A DNA stretch of 64,000 nt, taken from Portibacter marinus. GTDB taxonomy: Bacteria; Bacteroidota; Bacteroidia; Chitinophagales; Saprospiraceae. The DNA is taken from contig NZ_JAJNKB010000007.1 in assembly GCF_021533195.1 (NCBI RefSeq), positions 1 to 64,000 of the forward strand. Reading direction: 5' to 3'. Shown piece by piece: positions 49,352 to 58,622 of the stretch. How positions within the stretch are numbered: the first letter of the stretch is position 1; each line of letters starts with the position of its first letter. Made by a program: the position numbers and the translations under genes. The notes beneath the pieces are model-generated. The model made no database searches and was not told the DNA's origin. It was given only the letters and a program-made list of their open reading frames with translations.

Positions 49352-51691
49352 ATGAATATGAAAAGAATTACATTTTTACTGTTATGTATGATGCCCATGT
49401 TGGCATTTTCACAAGTAGATCTTCCCATCACCTTTGAGGATACCATAGATTATATGCTATCTGACTTTGGGGGAAATGCTTCAGAAATTGTTGTTGATCC
49501 CACCGATGATACCAATAGGGTGGGTCAGGCTACTAAAAATGCTGACCAGGTTTGGGCTGGAACGACTATTGGTACCAATGGGTTAGCCAATCCCGTTCCT
49601 TTTGACGATCAGAATACGATCATTAGTGCCAGGGTTTGGTCGCCAACTGCAGGCATACCCATTAGATTAAAAGTTGAAAATGCCAGTGATCCTGGAATAG
49701 CCGTTGAAGTCGAAGTGATGACCACTGTTGCAGAATCGTGGGAAACTTTGGAATTCAATTTTGCCGATGGAGCGGTAGGAACATTGAACCTTGCAAATGT
49801 TTACGACAAGGTTTCCATTTTCTTTAATTTCGGAACGCTTGGAACAGGCGAAACTTACTTTTTCGATGATATTATTTTTATTGGAGGAGGTGGAATCACG
49901 AAATCCTTATTGGATTTACCCATTACATTCGAAGATACGGCTTCTGTGGATTACGGACTTACAGACTTTGGAGGAAATGCCTCTATGATTGTTGTAGATC
50001 CCACTGACGAAAACAATCTCGTGGGTCAAGCTACAAAAACAATGGGATCAGAAGTATGGGCAGGAACTACCATGGGCGGTTCAGGTCTGGCATCAGCCAT
50101 TCCTTTGACCAGCGAAAATGCATCTATGACTGCATGGATTTGGTCACCGACAGCTGGAACACCAGTTAGGCTCAAAGTAGAAAATGCAGGAGATCCGGGC
50201 ATTTCAGTGGAAACTGATGCTTTGACTACAGCTGAAGGAGAGTGGGAAATGTTGACCTTTGATTTCACACAAAATGCAGAGGGTACAGCCGCGATAGATT
50301 TTTCAAACACTTACAATAAAATCAGTATTTTCTTCAACTTTGGTACTTCAGGTACTGGTGAAACCTATTACTGGGATAATGTTATGATGGCCGAGTCGGG
50401 TGGATCTGAAAAAATGCAGGTAGACCTACCCATTACTTTTGAAGATACCGCATCTGTAGACTATGGTTTAACAGATTTCGGAGGTAATGCCTCTATGATT
50501 GTAGTGGATCCTACTGATGAGAACAATTTAGCAGGTCAGGTCATAAAGACCATGGGCTCTGAAGTTTGGGCAGGAACAACTGTGGGAGGAAGTGGATTAG
50601 CAAACGCTATTCCTTTCGACCAGGATAATACCATAATGACGGTGCGGGTATGGTCACCGACGGCTGATACGCCCATAAGATTGAAAGTGGAAGATGCAAC
50701 TAATGGTGGTATATTTATTGAGGCGGAGACCAATACTACTGTCGCTGAACAATGGGAAACATTGGAATTTGATTTCGCTGATGCTGCAGCCGGTATTTTG
50801 AGCCTCGATAATGTTTATGATAAGGTGAGTGTTTTCTTCAGTTTTGGAACTGCAGGAAACGATGAGACTTACTTCTTTGATGACATCATTTTTGCAGGTG
50901 GAGGTGGATTAGGAGAAACAGATACACGACCCAATTTCCCGATCACATTTGAAGATACAGCAAGTATTGACTATGCTTTTGCTAGTTTTGGCGGTGTGGT
51001 TGGTCAAATTGTTACAGATCCGACAGATGAAAGTAATTTAGTAGGTGAAGCTGTCAAGACCGATGTTGCTGAGACGTGGGGTGGAACTGTCGTAGGTGCA
51101 AATGGCTTGGCGATGCCTGTACCATTCTCTGAAGAAAATATGAAACTTAGTGTTAGAGTATGGTCTCCAGATGCTAATACACCTGTACTTTTAAAGCTGG
51201 AGAATGCAGTAGACGCTGGACTTTTTGTAGAAACATTGAGCACTACTACTGCTGCAGGAGAATGGGAGACTCTAGAATTCGACTTTGCTAATCCCGCTCA
51301 AGGGCAAGTGGACTTTAATGTGGATTACGATAAAGTGGTGATTTTCTTCAACTTTGGTGTATCAGGCGGTGAAGCAGGTGAGAAAACTTATTATTGGGAT
51401 GATATGATCTTCTTGGGTTCATCTTCTACTCAAAATATTACTTTCAATGAGGCTGGAATAATGGTATCGCCTAATCCTGCTAGGGACTTTATAAGAATAG
51501 AATTTGAAAATCAGCTTTTTCAGGAAGCTCCGTTAAGGATTTTTGACGCCAGTGGAAGATTGGTAAGACAACAGCGAATTTCAAATAATGATAGTAGAAT
51601 CAATGTATCTGACTTGAATTCAGGAATTTACTATCTCAATATGATTATTGCTGATAAAAACTATATTCAAAAGGTTTCTATCAGTAAATAA
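49352..51691 (+). CDS. Secreted protein with four carbohydrate-binding-like repeats and T9SS type A tail
   Basis: 779 residues. Signal peptide MKRITFLLLCMMPMLAFSQ (from residue 3). Four beta-sandwich repeats begin with (D/N)-(L/F)-P-I-T-F-E-D-T; each has FGGNAS or a variant, VWAGTT, a WSPTAxTPxRLKxE motif, WExLxFDF and KxSIFFxFG, ending in a Y-x-(W/F)-D-D stretch. They look like a carbohydrate-binding module family. The last 80 residues (VSPNPARDFIRIEF, LRIFDASGRLVRQ, LNSGIYYLNM) are a type A T9SS sorting domain. It is divergent from the beta-glucan operon across 276 bp. No catalytic domain is present, so a secreted or surface glycan-binding role is inferred. Confidence 0.85.
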   Translation: MNMKRITFLLLCMMPMLAFSQVDLPITFEDTIDYMLSDFGGNASEIVVDPTDDTNRVGQATKNADQVWAGTTIGTNGLANPVPFDDQNTIISARVWSPTAGIPIRLKVENASDPGIAVEVEVMTTVAESWETLEFNFADGAVGTLNLANVYDKVSIFFNFGTLGTGETYFFDDIIFIGGGGITKSLLDLPITFEDTASVDYGLTDFGGNASMIVVDPTDENNLVGQATKTMGSEVWAGTTMGGSGLASAIPLTSENASMTAWIWSPTAGTPVRLKVENAGDPGISVETDALTTAEGEWEMLTFDFTQNAEGTAAIDFSNTYNKISIFFNFGTSGTGETYYWDNVMMAESGGSEKMQVDLPITFEDTASVDYGLTDFGGNASMIVVDPTDENNLAGQVIKTMGSEVWAGTTVGGSGLANAIPFDQDNTIMTVRVWSPTADTPIRLKVEDATNGGIFIEAETNTTVAEQWETLEFDFADAAAGILSLDNVYDKVSVFFSFGTAGNDETYFFDDIIFAGGGGLGETDTRPNFPITFEDTASIDYAFASFGGVVGQIVTDPTDESNLVGEAVKTDVAETWGGTVVGANGLAMPVPFSEENMKLSVRVWSPDANTPVLLKLENAVDAGLFVETLSTTTAAGEWETLEFDFANPAQGQVDFNVDYDKVVIFFNFGVSGGEAGEKTYYWDDMIFLGSSSTQNITFNEAGIMVSPNPARDFIRIEFENQLFQEAPLRIFDASGRLVRQQRISNNDSRINVSDLNSGIYYLNMIIADKNYIQKVSISK
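49418..51418 (+). repeat. Four tandem coding repeats of 495-510 bp
   Basis: Repeat openings fall at 49418, 49913, 50423 and 50933 (periods 495, 510 and 510 bp). Repeats 2 and 3 encode nearly identical stretches (DYGLTDFGGNASMIVVDPTD then ENNL) although their DNA differs at many third codon positions. This points to purifying selection on the repeated surface. Confidence 0.9.
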
Positions 51692-51710
51692 TAAAGATTT
51701 ATTGGATTCG

Positions 51711-51746
51711 AAAGAGGCTGCTTACTTAATAAGCAGCCTCTTTTTT
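51711..51746 (+). terminator. Strong rho-independent terminator between convergent genes
   Basis: A perfect 14-bp stem (51711-51724 with 51730-51743), 5-base loop CTTAA, and a T-run after the right arm. It ends the plus-strand gene at 51691 and lies just past the stop of the minus-strand transporter, for which it may also work. Confidence 0.92.
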
Positions 51747-51748
51747 AT

Positions 51749-52522
51749 TTAACCTATGATAAACGCAAAGACTCCAAACAATTGCAAAATGGCCAGAATG
51801 ACGATAATGACAAGCATCCGATAAGCCCAGATATCGGCTTTAGGAAATTTAGATGCGAAGTTAGCTGCAAAGTAGCCTCCCATTAATTGACCTATTGCAA
51901 TGATTCCTCCTGCCTTCCAATCCACCAAACCTCTGTTGTGAAAAATTGCAAGCACAACAATACTATATAAAAGTACAGTGAAACCTTTAACAGCATTTGC
52001 TTCAATAATATTAAACTTGCCGATCAATACCGTGATTAAGAGAAAGAATACACCCATGCCCATTTGAATAAAGCCACCATAAAAACCAAGTGCTAAAAAC
52101 ATAGGAATGGCCAGCCATGGATTCAGGCGTGCGTGGGCATCCGGCGGATTTAGCCATCGCTTAGGTCTTATCAAAAGTACAAAGAAAACAGCGATCATTA
52201 GATACTTAAAAACCGTTCTGAATTGTTCATTGCTAACATTGAGCGCAACCCAAACCCCCAGCATGGCACCTGTGAAACAACAGAATATTAAAAGCCCATG
52301 CTTTTTAATCTTAAGTTTGCCATTTTGATAAAAGCTAAAACTTCCACTTAAGCCCTGAGCTACTACACCTATACGATTAGATCCGTTGGCAAGATTTCCG
52401 GGAAGTCCCATCATCTCTGAAAGAATAGTTAGGGTAATGGCCGAACCGAATCCGGAAAGGGTATTGATGATGCCAGCAACCAAACCTCCAAAAATGGCGA
52501 TGAAATAGATAAACCATTCCAT
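51749..52522 (-). CDS. TSUP-family (TauE/SafE) membrane transporter
   Basis: 257 residues with about eight hydrophobic segments. GGLVAGIINTLSGFGSAITL near the N-terminus and GFYGGFIQMGMGVFFLL in the second half are the paired motifs of the TSUP (sulfite exporter TauE/SafE) family. Members move small organic or sulfur anions across the inner membrane; the substrate is not predictable. It follows the methylmalonyl-CoA epimerase gene by one base, so the pair is probably one operon. Confidence 0.88.
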   Translation of the reverse strand: MEWFIYFIAIFGGLVAGIINTLSGFGSAITLTILSEMMGLPGNLANGSNRIGVVAQGLSGSFSFYQNGKLKIKKHGLLIFCCFTGAMLGVWVALNVSNEQFRTVFKYLMIAVFFVLLIRPKRWLNPPDAHARLNPWLAIPMFLALGFYGGFIQMGMGVFFLLITVLIGKFNIIEANAVKGFTVLLYSIVVLAIFHNRGLVDWKAGGIIAIGQLMGGYFAANFASKFPKADIWAYRMLVIIVILAILQLFGVFAFIIG

Positions 52523-52523
52523 A

Positions 52524-52928
52524 TTAGTCAGCTGCTTCCTGGCACAATTCGATCAATACTCCGTTGGTCGATTTCGGGTGTACAAAACAAATCCACTTAT
52601 TATCCGCTCCTCTTTTGGGCTCATCACTCAGCAGCCGGAATCCCTGTGTGGACAAACGCTTCATTTCTGCCTTGATATCAACTACGGCAAAAGCGATATG
52701 ATGTATGCCTTCACCTTTTTTTTCAATAAACTTAGAAATAGCACTCTCTGGATCTGTACTTTGAAGAAGCTCAATCTTATTCGGACCGTTTTTAAAGAAC
52801 GAGGTGATTACCTTTTCGCTGGCAACAGTCTCTCTTTTGTATGGTTGTGAACTGAACAAAGCCGAATAAACTTGTTCCGCCTCCTCCAGATCTTTTACGG
52901 CAATACCTATGTGTTCCACTTTCTGCAT
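52524..52928 (-). CDS. mce: Methylmalonyl-CoA epimerase
   Basis: 134 residues, the usual size. The vicinal-oxygen-chelate fold shows both metal-binding halves: VEHIGIAVKDLEEA (H6) and GIHHIAFAVVDIKAEM, with NGVLIELCQ at the end supplying the Glu ligand. It interconverts (R)- and (S)-methylmalonyl-CoA in propionate/succinate metabolism in the cytoplasm. The partner mutase is not in the window. Confidence 0.93.
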   Translation of the reverse strand: MQKVEHIGIAVKDLEEAEQVYSALFSSQPYKRETVASEKVITSFFKNGPNKIELLQSTDPESAISKFIEKKGEGIHHIAFAVVDIKAEMKRLSTQGFRLLSDEPKRGADNKWICFVHPKSTNGVLIELCQEAAD

Positions 52929-53168
52929 CTGCGAAAGATACGTAATCTCTCAAAAAACAAAAGCCCTCTTCAATACTCATGAGGATTTCGTCCAACATTC
53001 TGCTTTCCTTTTTTGTAGGATTAGTATTGGACTATAACTATTCCTGGTAATATATAAGCACTATTTTGAAATACGTAAGGTCATTAAAATCTGATTAAAC
53101 TTCGCTGTGAACTCGAAGAAAGTCGATTGACAGACCAAAGCTGGTTATTAGAAAAAGTCAATGAAAAA

Positions 53169-56100
53169 TTAAAAATCCATTCCAAATGATAGGTAAAGTC
53201 TGGGTTTTTGAACGATCCTGGTTTCTACACCCCATCCATAATCCAGTTTGACAAAATATCCGAACAGCGAAGTTCTCATTCCCAGGCCATACCCCAGAAT
53301 CAAGGGATCTCTGAAATATCTTACGTTCACACGAACCGTAGGTGGACTTTCTAAGGTCAGTGTATTGATAATATTTTCTTCACTATATGGTGTTAGTCCG
53401 TGCCAGGCTGCCCCCGCATCCACAAAACCGGTAATCTGAAAATTTCTGATGAGTTTATATTTAATGCGTCCTGCACTGAGCATGTTGAAGATAGGAAGGC
53501 GGATTTCAGAATTGAATAGTGCAAATGAAGTCCCATTTCTAGCATTAAAATTAAATCCACGCAGATTCGCAGCAACTGCTGTGAAAGCGTAATTTCCTCC
53601 GGGCGTAGGCGTATCCATATTAAATACTGGCCCAAGCCAACTTTCCACACCTCCAAGGTAATAGAGAATATTCTCCGATCCAAAATTTGTAGCACCGGCA
53701 AACCTATTGGCCCAGACAGCATAGCGACCAATGGGTGTGTAATGCCTGACATCAGCTCCCAATATGGTCATAAATGCTTTGCTCAAATTGAACTCTACAG
53801 GAGGGGTCAGGCTGACATTCATGCTATTTACTCCTTCCAGATAAAATTTATAGCGCATTCCTCTCTTGATATTCAACTCTACATCATAAGAATTATCATA
53901 GATGTATTCAAGCTTCAAACCAAGGCGCTGACCTGTGATGTTCGGCACATCCAAACTGGCTCTTTCATTGACCAAGTCAAAAAACTTGTCAGTTCTAATA
54001 GTCCAGCTTGCCCTAACACTTGTAAAAATATCCAGAGGATACTTCAACTGATACATGGCAATGGTAGTATTCTTCCGCGTACTCAGGTTGGGATTGGTAA
54101 AGAATTCAGGTCTTTCAGAAATCGACCTTCTATAGAGTGCATATTTTTTATCAATCCTTTTCTTTTTATCGTCAAAAGTGAGGAAGGCTTCAGAACCATT
54201 GAGCGAGGTTGGTAGTCGAACGCCTCCTTCAAAAACATAATCTTCAAAAATGTCCTTGATATTGGCTTTCATAAGGTAACCGAACGGTTGGTGTTGATAA
54301 GCTTCCTGGCGGTCACCTGCATAGCTATCGAGGCCTTCAAATAGGACACTGTTGTCCATCTTAGATGTTAAATCGTCTATTCTAAACCTCAATCGGGCAG
54401 CAGTTGCCCTACTATTGATAAACTTCACCACATTGTTTTTGGCTTTACTCTGTATAATGGTTGGGGCAGGTCGACTGGTTTCGGAAAAGAGATCAAATTC
54501 AACTTCTTTAGTTTCCTGTGGGTAATCTTCGCTAAATTCCGTTTGAAAATAATATTCCGGATCGATAAAACGGCTACTTTCTATATGCACGACATCCGGT
54601 TCATTATCATCAACATTAACATTTGATTTGCTTAAACCTCTTTCTTCTCTCTTCCATTCCGTAACAACTGGATTGAACTGTTGGTCAAAATCAATATCAC
54701 CCAGATAAATGGACTGTCTTTTGCCATTTCTTAGCGTATAGATGTATCGATTACCATCAGCGTCATGTTCTAATAAATTACTTTGTAGGTTAGAATTATA
54801 GTAAGCCTGTGGAAGAACATCCAAAGCCTCGATATTTGCTATTTTTCTATTGATTATGCCGCTTCCTCCGGAAAGATAGGCTACTCTATCATTACCTACA
54901 TATACAGGCTGCCGGTCACTTTCACCAGGAGTCTTGCTAATGCGAAAAAGTTTATTTTCCTCTGCGGACATATCCAGGAAGAAAATATCGAATTTTTCTA
55001 TTGGCAAGATGGTGTCCAGCTTCCTTTCTACTAAGTAATTGTCTGTACGGTTAGACGAGAAAAGCACTCCATTTCGACCTTTAATTTGTGCAGTTTTTAC
55101 ATCCAGGTCGTCAAAGAAGTCATTGGTAATTCTGGTGGATTGTCTGTTGATAAAATTATATTGATAGAGATCTGAGAATCCATCCGTAGTAGCAGAAATC
55201 ACCATCTCCTGGTTATTAATATAATCGGCACTGTACACTCTCCTGTACTCAGGTGCAAATAAATCATCAATCACCTCATCAGTTTCAAATGAAATTCTTC
55301 TATGTTTGATGATATCTCGCTTCTCATAAATGATTGAAAGTTCGCTCCCTTCATTGGACCATGAAATAACCGGATAGTTGAAATCTGTAATTTCCAAAGG
55401 ATTCTTCTTTCCCACCTTTAGAACTGAAAATTGTGTGTTTTCATCAAAATCGTAGATGTAAACCTTGATTTTACCAATTTTATTTTCAACAAATGATGCG
55501 TAACGCCCGTCAGCACTCAATTTCACATCAGATATAACAGTATTTTTTTTAATCTTGACGTCTAATAAATCCTCTTGATCTGCAGGGTTTAGCTTAGGGT
55601 TTAAATCACGATATCTTTGCATGTAATGTGCATACCAATCTGCTCTTAGCTGTTTATAGGGAACACCAATCACATAAATGAATGCTGCTTCCATGTTGCG
55701 GTTAATTCGGGTCAGATATAGAAGGTTTGAAATGGATGATTTGCCGTAAGTGTCTCCTATGTACTTCCAAAATGAATGACCAGCCAATTGAGGATGGTCC
55801 TTACTTATTTTTTTAAACGACTTATATCTTCTTTTATCTCTGGTCAGAAAATGCCTCAATTGATCATCTGCTTTTTCATCCCATTCAGTTTCAACATACT
55901 TGCTGATGCCTTGACGATACCATTTTGGCACGTTAAACATTACAGCATTCTGAACGATTTCCTGGAATGAATTACCAAATAACATAGAGTTGATAAACAC
56001 TTCTGCAACACCCTGCCTGATTTGCTTTCTGAGATTATTATGATTGCCGTCGAAATACACAAAAACTTTATTGTTAGCCACTTTGGTTCTTCCGGAGACC

Positions 56101-56435
56101 GTTGTGAAGGTTTCATCCAGGCCAATGTTACTCATTTTCAAATCTGTGAGATCAGAAAAAACGACAATTTCTATTTTATCATTCATCCTGTGTTCAAGGA
56201 TTTCCTGAATCTCATTGAAGTCCATTTCAGCCAACTGGAGCGTGGGGATACCTACAAACTTTCCGCGATCATACCAATAGGTCTTGAAGTTCTGCGTTTC
56301 ATATTGCCACCAATATTTGAAGTTGTTGTGATATTGCACCCTATTTTTACCAAAAGTCGTATTGATGCTTTGCCCATTGGAATAAAAGCAGCAAAAAAGC
56401 ATCAGAACTAAAAGGTATACCGACTTTTTTATCAT
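53169..56435 (-). CDS. Large envelope protein: degenerate peptidase-MA-like N-terminus, PD40 beta-propeller, C-terminal outer-membrane barrel
   Basis: 1,088 residues with a signal peptide ending near YSNGQ. Residues about 30-280 follow the peptidase MA (gluzincin) plan, with NVPKWYRQGISKYVETEWD matching the family's LPxWxxEGxAEY segment. The usual HExxH helix reads as RQGVAEV, so zinc binding is probably lost. Residues about 300-560 hold TolB/PD40 propeller blades (ADGRYASFVEN, ISWSNEGSELSIIYEKRD, DRQPVYVGNDRVAYLSGGSG). The last 400 residues look like an Omp85/surface-antigen-type barrel ending in LYLSFGMDF with a terminal Phe. This architecture recurs in Bacteroidota; its function is not established. 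Confidence 0.75.
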   Translation of the reverse strand: MIKKSVYLLVLMLFCCFYSNGQSINTTFGKNRVQYHNNFKYWWQYETQNFKTYWYDRGKFVGIPTLQLAEMDFNEIQEILEHRMNDKIEIVVFSDLTDLKMSNIGLDETFTTVSGRTKVANNKVFVYFDGNHNNLRKQIRQGVAEVFINSMLFGNSFQEIVQNAVMFNVPKWYRQGISKYVETEWDEKADDQLRHFLTRDKRRYKSFKKISKDHPQLAGHSFWKYIGDTYGKSSISNLLYLTRINRNMEAAFIYVIGVPYKQLRADWYAHYMQRYRDLNPKLNPADQEDLLDVKIKKNTVISDVKLSADGRYASFVENKIGKIKVYIYDFDENTQFSVLKVGKKNPLEITDFNYPVISWSNEGSELSIIYEKRDIIKHRRISFETDEVIDDLFAPEYRRVYSADYINNQEMVISATTDGFSDLYQYNFINRQSTRITNDFFDDLDVKTAQIKGRNGVLFSSNRTDNYLVERKLDTILPIEKFDIFFLDMSAEENKLFRISKTPGESDRQPVYVGNDRVAYLSGGSGIINRKIANIEALDVLPQAYYNSNLQSNLLEHDADGNRYIYTLRNGKRQSIYLGDIDFDQQFNPVVTEWKREERGLSKSNVNVDDNEPDVVHIESSRFIDPEYYFQTEFSEDYPQETKEVEFDLFSETSRPAPTIIQSKAKNNVVKFINSRATAARLRFRIDDLTSKMDNSVLFEGLDSYAGDRQEAYQHQPFGYLMKANIKDIFEDYVFEGGVRLPTSLNGSEAFLTFDDKKKRIDKKYALYRRSISERPEFFTNPNLSTRKNTTIAMYQLKYPLDIFTSVRASWTIRTDKFFDLVNERASLDVPNITGQRLGLKLEYIYDNSYDVELNIKRGMRYKFYLEGVNSMNVSLTPPVEFNLSKAFMTILGADVRHYTPIGRYAVWANRFAGATNFGSENILYYLGGVESWLGPVFNMDTPTPGGNYAFTAVAANLRGFNFNARNGTSFALFNSEIRLPIFNMLSAGRIKYKLIRNFQITGFVDAGAAWHGLTPYSEENIINTLTLESPPTVRVNVRYFRDPLILGYGLGMRTSLFGYFVKLDYGWGVETRIVQKPRLYLSFGMDF

Positions 56436-56564
56436 AGGATAAACAATTTACGAATAATTAGCGCTTGATGAAGCAACATAAATCACTTTAATTAAGTTTT
56501 AAGGATTGGAAACGAAAATGTGCGATATTTTCACACATAACCAATATTAATCTTAAAATATTTC

Positions 56565-57212
56565 ATGCATTTAGGCATATTTACTTTCAATCCTTTTCAG
56601 GAAAACACCTATATATTATACGATGAAACTGGTGATTGTGTTATAGTTGATCCCGGATGTAGTAATCAAAAGGAAGAAAAAATCCTCGCAGATTTTATTT
56701 CAGGTCATTCTTTGAATCCTGTAAAATTAATCAACACCCATTGTCACATTGATCATATATTGGGTAATAAATTTGTCAGTGAGCACTATCAATTGGGCTT
56801 AGAAATTCATAAAGGAGAATTGGAGACCTTGAGAAGTGGAGTGGTGGTAGGTCAAATGTATGGCATTCCATATAATGTATCTCCTGAGCCCTCTAGCTAC
56901 ATTGAAGAGGACGATTATTTAGAGTTTGGCCAGACTAAGTTGAAGGCTATTTTCACACCAGGTCACTCACCGGCCAGTCTTTCATTTCTGGAAGAGCAAT
57001 CGAACATCCTCATAGCAGGAGATGTACTATTTCTGGAGAGTATCGGTAGAACAGATCTGCCGGGTGGTAATATGTCAACGCTCTTACAAAGTATAGATGA
57101 AAAGTTGATGGTTTTAGAGGATAGCACTCAAGTTTATCCTGGGCATGGTCCGAAAACCACGATTGGTCATGAGCGCGTTAACAATCCATTTCTCCGTCAA
57201 TTAAGCAGATAA
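56565..57212 (+). CDS. MBL-fold metallo-hydrolase, glyoxalase II-like
   Basis: 215 residues. T58-H-C-H-I-D-H64 gives the HxHxDH metal motif (H59, H61, D63, H64). FTPGHSPASLSF provides the next His, IAGDVLFLESIGRTDLPGG the bridging Asp and VYPGHGPKT the last His. This is the compact group of hydroxyacylglutathione hydrolase-like proteins common in Bacteroidota. The thioester substrate is unknown. Divergent from the propeller-protein gene across 129 bp. Confidence 0.9.
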   Translation: MHLGIFTFNPFQENTYILYDETGDCVIVDPGCSNQKEEKILADFISGHSLNPVKLINTHCHIDHILGNKFVSEHYQLGLEIHKGELETLRSGVVVGQMYGIPYNVSPEPSSYIEEDDYLEFGQTKLKAIFTPGHSPASLSFLEEQSNILIAGDVLFLESIGRTDLPGGNMSTLLQSIDEKLMVLEDSTQVYPGHGPKTTIGHERVNNPFLRQLSR

Positions 57213-57259
57213 TAATTCGTTTTAATTCAAACACATTAATAAAAATTAAAAAATTAGAT

Positions 57260-58489
57260 ATGAAACTTAGTTTATTGAAGAATTTAATGGTATTTGCAGG
57301 GTTCGCCTTCTTACTTACATCATGTGATCCTGATGGAGGTATTATAGATCCACCAGGCGAAGATGATCCATTAGTATCGGTGACCGGTATCCCTAGTGCA
57401 CCTATAACAGCAGGCTCTGTATTTACGATTTCTATATCAGGTACACCTACAGATGATAACCAACTGAAGAGTGTAGCTTTTAAGGAAGGAAATCAAAATA
57501 TTTCATTTTCCAGAATTACAGTTGACGGAACACCTGCATCTGCAAATCCAATATTGTTGTTCGGTAGCGATAAAGACGGCGTAGCGTGGTCTGTAGATAT
57601 CGTTGCCCACGAAACAGTCGGTGTAGAACAATACGAAGTAGAGTTTACAGATGAAGGGAACAATGTAGGTGGATTTACTTTTGATGTAGAGACAGAGTTA
57701 GTAGTGGAAAATCCAACGATTTCCATTGCAGGTGAAATGACTGTGATGGTGCCTTCTAATTCAGTTTTACTGGCGAAGACCACCTTAGGTATGGGAACAT
57801 ATGATCTTTCTACGCTTACTTTTTATCAAGGTGATAATACACTTGATGCAAGCAGAGTGACTTTTGGAAACACTGCGATAGATAATAATCCGTTTGCCTT
57901 ACCTTCTGATTTTGCAGATGGTGGAGAAGTAGACATTTTTCTAAGAGTCCAAGAGACTGCAGGTACTGAAACTTACCGTTTTGTAGTAGAAGATGTAGAA
58001 GGAAATACAGCGGAAGAGGTATTTGATATCACTACGGGAACAAATGTAGACACATTAGATGGTGTTTTATTTAATGCTGGTGGACCACAAGGAACAGGAG
58101 GATTGGATTTAGATACTGGAGAGAGTACCAATTCAGATGATGCAGCGGCTGAAATCAGAGATTTAGGAATAGATCTTGATGAACCAGCAGCAAGCAATTG
58201 GATTCAAAGAATTACCGGTGCCAATAATGCTACTTTAAAAGCGATCGTTCCAGGTGAAAATGGATTACTAGAAAGCTTTGAATTTGAATCAGTGGGTACA
58301 AAGGAAGATATTGTATCTTTATATGAAAACAACAGTGAAGATCTAGATGACAATACCAGTGGTACTGTTGAGGCGGGTGATATATATGTTGTAAAAAGAG
58401 ATGACGATTATTATATCTTTATCGTAAGAGAGGTCAATGTTGTGACAACAGACAATAGCGACAACTACGTATTGGATATAAGAAAGTAA
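57260..58489 (+). CDS. Lipoprotein of unknown function with Ig-like repeats
   Basis: 409 residues. Signal ends in lipobox LLTSC22 followed by Asp, which in Bacteroidota does not preclude surface exposure. Residues about 35-145 and 150-260 are two related beta domains (VTGIPSAPITAGSVFTISIS; ETxGVEQYEVEFTDEGNN and ETAGTETYRFVVEDVEGN). The C-terminal part (about 270-409) holds a Thr/Asp-rich stretch and ends in a strand-rich segment with GDIYVVKRDDDYYIFIVREV. No family recognised. It is followed by a clear terminator, so it is probably a single-gene unit. Confidence 0.7.
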   Translation: MKLSLLKNLMVFAGFAFLLTSCDPDGGIIDPPGEDDPLVSVTGIPSAPITAGSVFTISISGTPTDDNQLKSVAFKEGNQNISFSRITVDGTPASANPILLFGSDKDGVAWSVDIVAHETVGVEQYEVEFTDEGNNVGGFTFDVETELVVENPTISIAGEMTVMVPSNSVLLAKTTLGMGTYDLSTLTFYQGDNTLDASRVTFGNTAIDNNPFALPSDFADGGEVDIFLRVQETAGTETYRFVVEDVEGNTAEEVFDITTGTNVDTLDGVLFNAGGPQGTGGLDLDTGESTNSDDAAAEIRDLGIDLDEPAASNWIQRITGANNATLKAIVPGENGLLESFEFESVGTKEDIVSLYENNSEDLDDNTSGTVEAGDIYVVKRDDDYYIFIVREVNVVTTDNSDNYVLDIRK

Positions 58490-58514
58490 TAATTTGATTA
58501 TTTTATTATAATCG

Positions 58515-58544
58515 AGCCGAAGCGCATCAGCTTCGGCTTTTTTT
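58515..58544 (+). terminator. Rho-independent terminator
   Basis: A 9-bp GC-containing stem (AGCCGAAGC / GCTTCGGCT), 6-base loop and a run of T directly after. It lies 26 bp past the lipoprotein stop and upstream of nadA. Confidence 0.92.
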
Positions 58545-58622
58545 ATGTCAAGTATTACTCCTATTTTTATGAACCAGGGGAAGCAGGAATGAGTTGTAGA
58601 GTTAAGAGATAAAATCAAACTT

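Noticed and set aside
53742-54215. 157-codon plus-strand frame inside the propeller/barrel gene
   Set aside because: It is antisense to a well-supported coding region, shows no domain and no sensible start context.
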